In this document: positions 62,464 to 64,000 of the stretch, piece by piece
How the letters are laid out: every line of letters begins with the position of its first letter
Numbering within the stretch: position 1 is the stretch's first letter
Assembly (NCBI GenBank): GCA_965203255.1
Contig: OZ241882.1
Span: 2,542,001-2,606,000, forward strand
Length of the DNA: 64,000 nt
Direction: 5' to 3'
From: JAPOUP01 sp965203255
GTDB taxonomy: Bacteria; Pseudomonadota; Alphaproteobacteria; Rhodobacterales; Rhodobacteraceae
Translations under genes and position numbers: made by a program
The notes under the pieces: generated by a model
Told to the model about the DNA's origin: nothing
The model's database searches: none
The model's input: the letters and a program-made list of their open reading frames with translations, nothing else

Positions 62464-62990
62464 CCCCGTTCCGCTCTGAAGTGCAACACCATAGAATCCC
62501 TGTCGGGAATTAAGTCCGGATCCGGCTTTTTCCGGATACTCTGCGGCTCCGGATGTCCGCAGGCTGTCCTCGGCTTTCCCCACAGATGGGCACCGTCCGG
62601 GCGCGTCGGGGCCGTCCGCCGGAGAGACCCCAGCCGGCCTACAGGCGGACCGCCGTTGTGCCGGGCGTCAGGCGGTGCCTGCCACCGTCTGGTCCTCCCG
62701 CATACAGCGGTCATGGGGAACGATGTTGGAGGTCACAACCAAGCCCGCGCATGATGGGCCCTCTGATGCTTTCCCCTTTCACTGAGACGTGCGTATAGCG
62801 CCTTCATGTCCGGGCGGCATCCGCCGCCGATGTGGTGCCGCTGTCATGGGCGAAGGGAGCCACGCCGATCAGGGCGGCGGCCAGTCGGCCGCCGATGGAG
62901 TCCGGCTCCCGCATCCATGCGGCTGGCCCCGCCGTCGTGACGGAGCCGCTGCCAGGAAGGTGGAAGCTCTGGGAAGGAGTGAAGATCCTG
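62464..62990 (-). pseudogene. Relic of an IS30 end joined to a decayed IS110 copy
   Basis: 62464-62490 is an IS30-type terminal repeat. After ATAG, a degraded IS110 right end begins at 62495 and runs into scattered IS110 transposase sequence on the minus strand. The most readable part (about 62960-62840) is LPGSGSVTTAGPAAWM and ALIGVAPFAHDSGT, which align with VPGIGPVTAAALVAWM and SLLGVAPFARDSGT of copy B. The N-terminal half and left end are absent. Confidence 0.7.
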
Positions 62991-63534
62991 CTCCATCTAG
63001 TCATCGCCATACAGGCCATGCACGAATGGGTCTGAAGCCAAACGGAGGGAAAAGACACGGACTTAGGTGTGATAGATTGATGGTCCTCACGTTGTCCGTG
63101 ATCGAAGCTGGATTGGCTGTGCTCAACACTGGAATTCCGGCTGATTGCTTTGGGAAGGGTTCGGCGGCGAGGCATAGCGTTCCTTTGTCTTCAAGGATCA
63201 AACCCGATCGGGAACTTCGACCTAAAATACACAGTTGAGCTGCGAAGCACGCTCCTATAAGTGGCAAAGGTCAGAACAGTCGTGGTACCCAACCATACAG
63301 ACAGGGTTTACCTGCCACATTCGACCAAGAAGACAACGAGTCTATCACGCGCTTCTGGTTCGGGTGCCAGAAAACTCAGCATTGACCAAGGCCAAAGTCT
63401 CGGAAGCCATCTCTATCAGATGCCTACGCCGCCTATCAGGAATCATCTGACGGCTCGCGCAATGGAGTTGACGCGAGCCTGTTGGATTTCCGCGTTCCAG
63501 GCCCTGCCCGTGCGCGACCGACACACCAGACGAC
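62991..63534. other. No intact gene seen
   Basis: About 540 bp with only short conflicting frames. It lies between the IS110 relic and the small membrane protein gene and is probably decayed sequence. Confidence 0.35.
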
Positions 63535-63852
63535 TCACCTTCTGAGGACTTCCCGAAGTTCAGCGGCCAACCCGTCGATCTTTTCCTCCAGACGAGCCTG
63601 GCCTTCCTCCAGACGAGCCTGGCCTTCCTCCAAACGCACCTGGCCTTCGTCCAGGCGGACCACATCATTCTGAAGGGATGTCATTCCGAGCGCCAGCCAA
63701 CCTACGACACCGAAAAAGGCAATGAGACACGCCACCGCCATCGGATGCCTTGTCAAGTCGTTCCGCGGCTCCGGCCGCAATTCGCGCACCAATAGCCGCG
63801 CCAATTCCGGGGTGGCACCAGCATTCGTCAGTTCCTCGCGCGTCACGCCCAT
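63535..63852 (-). CDS. Small membrane protein with C-terminal coiled-coil heptads
   Basis: Protein of 105 residues of unknown function. Residues 1-33 are soluble (VTREELTNAGATPELARLLV). One membrane helix follows (MAVACLIAFFGVVGWLALGM), then a coiled coil made of three to four copies of the heptad RLEEGQA/RLDEGQV. In DNA this is a 21-bp repeat (about 63590-63655). A charged C-terminal helix ends at 63535. Its start lies directly after the stop of an upstream frame that continues past the window. Anchoring or sensing with a cytoplasmic coiled coil is a guess. Confidence 0.65.
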   Translation of the reverse strand: MGVTREELTNAGATPELARLLVRELRPEPRNDLTRHPMAVACLIAFFGVVGWLALGMTSLQNDVVRLDEGQVRLEEGQARLEEGQARLEEKIDGLAAELREVLRR

Positions 63853-63853
63853 G

Positions 63854-64000
63854 TCATTTTCTCCCTAGAGCCAGAACTTCCTTCGCATCTCCATACGAGG
63901 CCTGCTGCAGTCCAGTCAGAAATATACGCCCCATTTCTGCCATTTCCATATACCTGATGATAGGACAATTGCATTTGGGGCCTTGCCGTCCCGATGGTGC
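63854..64000 (-). CDS. Unidentified open frame, partial at window edge
   Basis: The frame runs in from beyond the window end and reads MAEMGRIFLTGLQQASYGDA before stopping at 63854. The stop is 1 bp from the start of the coiled-coil membrane protein, which suggests an operon. Only about 48 codons are visible and no family is recognised; it could also start at an internal ATG within the window. Confidence 0.35.
   Translation of the reverse strand, partial: APSGRQGPKCNCPIIRYMEMAEMGRIFLTGLQQASYGDAKEVLALGRK

Noticed and set aside
1..64000. Searched for CRISPR arrays, tRNA, rRNA and prophage modules
   Set aside because: No regularly spaced direct repeats, no cloverleaf with a CCA-type acceptor and no phage structural genes were found by eye. 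Small RNAs could still be missed.

Overview
This 64 kb window has high GC content and looks like an alphaproteobacterium, most likely of the Rhodobacter/Roseobacter group. This is inferred from gene content: TRAP and tripartite tricarboxylate (TTT) importers, the hemH / L,D-transpeptidase and grxC / nitrilase neighbourhoods, and a carnitine-type catabolic block. I found no rRNA, tRNA or CRISPR array.

Layout. (1) 0-27 kb is an eroding catabolic and accessory region. Intact genes (dehydroshikimate dehydratase, GT8 glycosyltransferase, ferrochelatase, a TTT transporter with its response regulator, a HEPN/MNT pair and a Fic protein) alternate with at least eight frameshifted or internally deleted genes. 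(2) 27-31.3 kb is an insertion-sequence nest: an intact IS30 copy, then an IS30 copy split by an IS110 copy. (3) 32.4-37.2 kb is a compact minus-strand operon for a succinate dehydrogenase/fumarate reductase plus a two-subunit class I fumarase. (4) 37.7-43.3 kb is a second IS nest: another IS110-family element, an alcohol dehydrogenase, and a decayed IS1595 (ISXO2-like) element split by a second IS110 copy. (5) 43.5-62.3 kb is an intact catabolic supercluster that joins a Rut-like flavin oxygenase module (LLM oxygenase, flavin reductase fused to a CoA-transferase, RidA, alpha/beta hydrolase, aldehyde dehydrogenase) to a carnitine module (carnitine dehydrogenase, CdhR-like regulator, BKACE, acyl-CoA dehydrogenase, ADP-forming acyl-CoA synthetase, polyamine/quaternary-amine type ABC importer). 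(6) 62.4-64 kb holds an IS110/IS30 relic and a small coiled-coil membrane protein.

The most striking observation concerns the two near-identical IS110 copies (29157-30613 and 41086-42561). Each carries about 250-320 nt of structured noncoding DNA upstream of its recombinase. This can be folded by eye into the target-binding and donor-binding loops of an IS110 bridge RNA. Both copies use a CT core. The two candidate guides differ from each other at one position each (-3 and +1), and the genomic insertion sites differ at the same positions in the matching way. That is sequence-level evidence for naturally retargeted bridge RNAs. All four IS110 junctions of this type in the window lie inside other insertion sequences.
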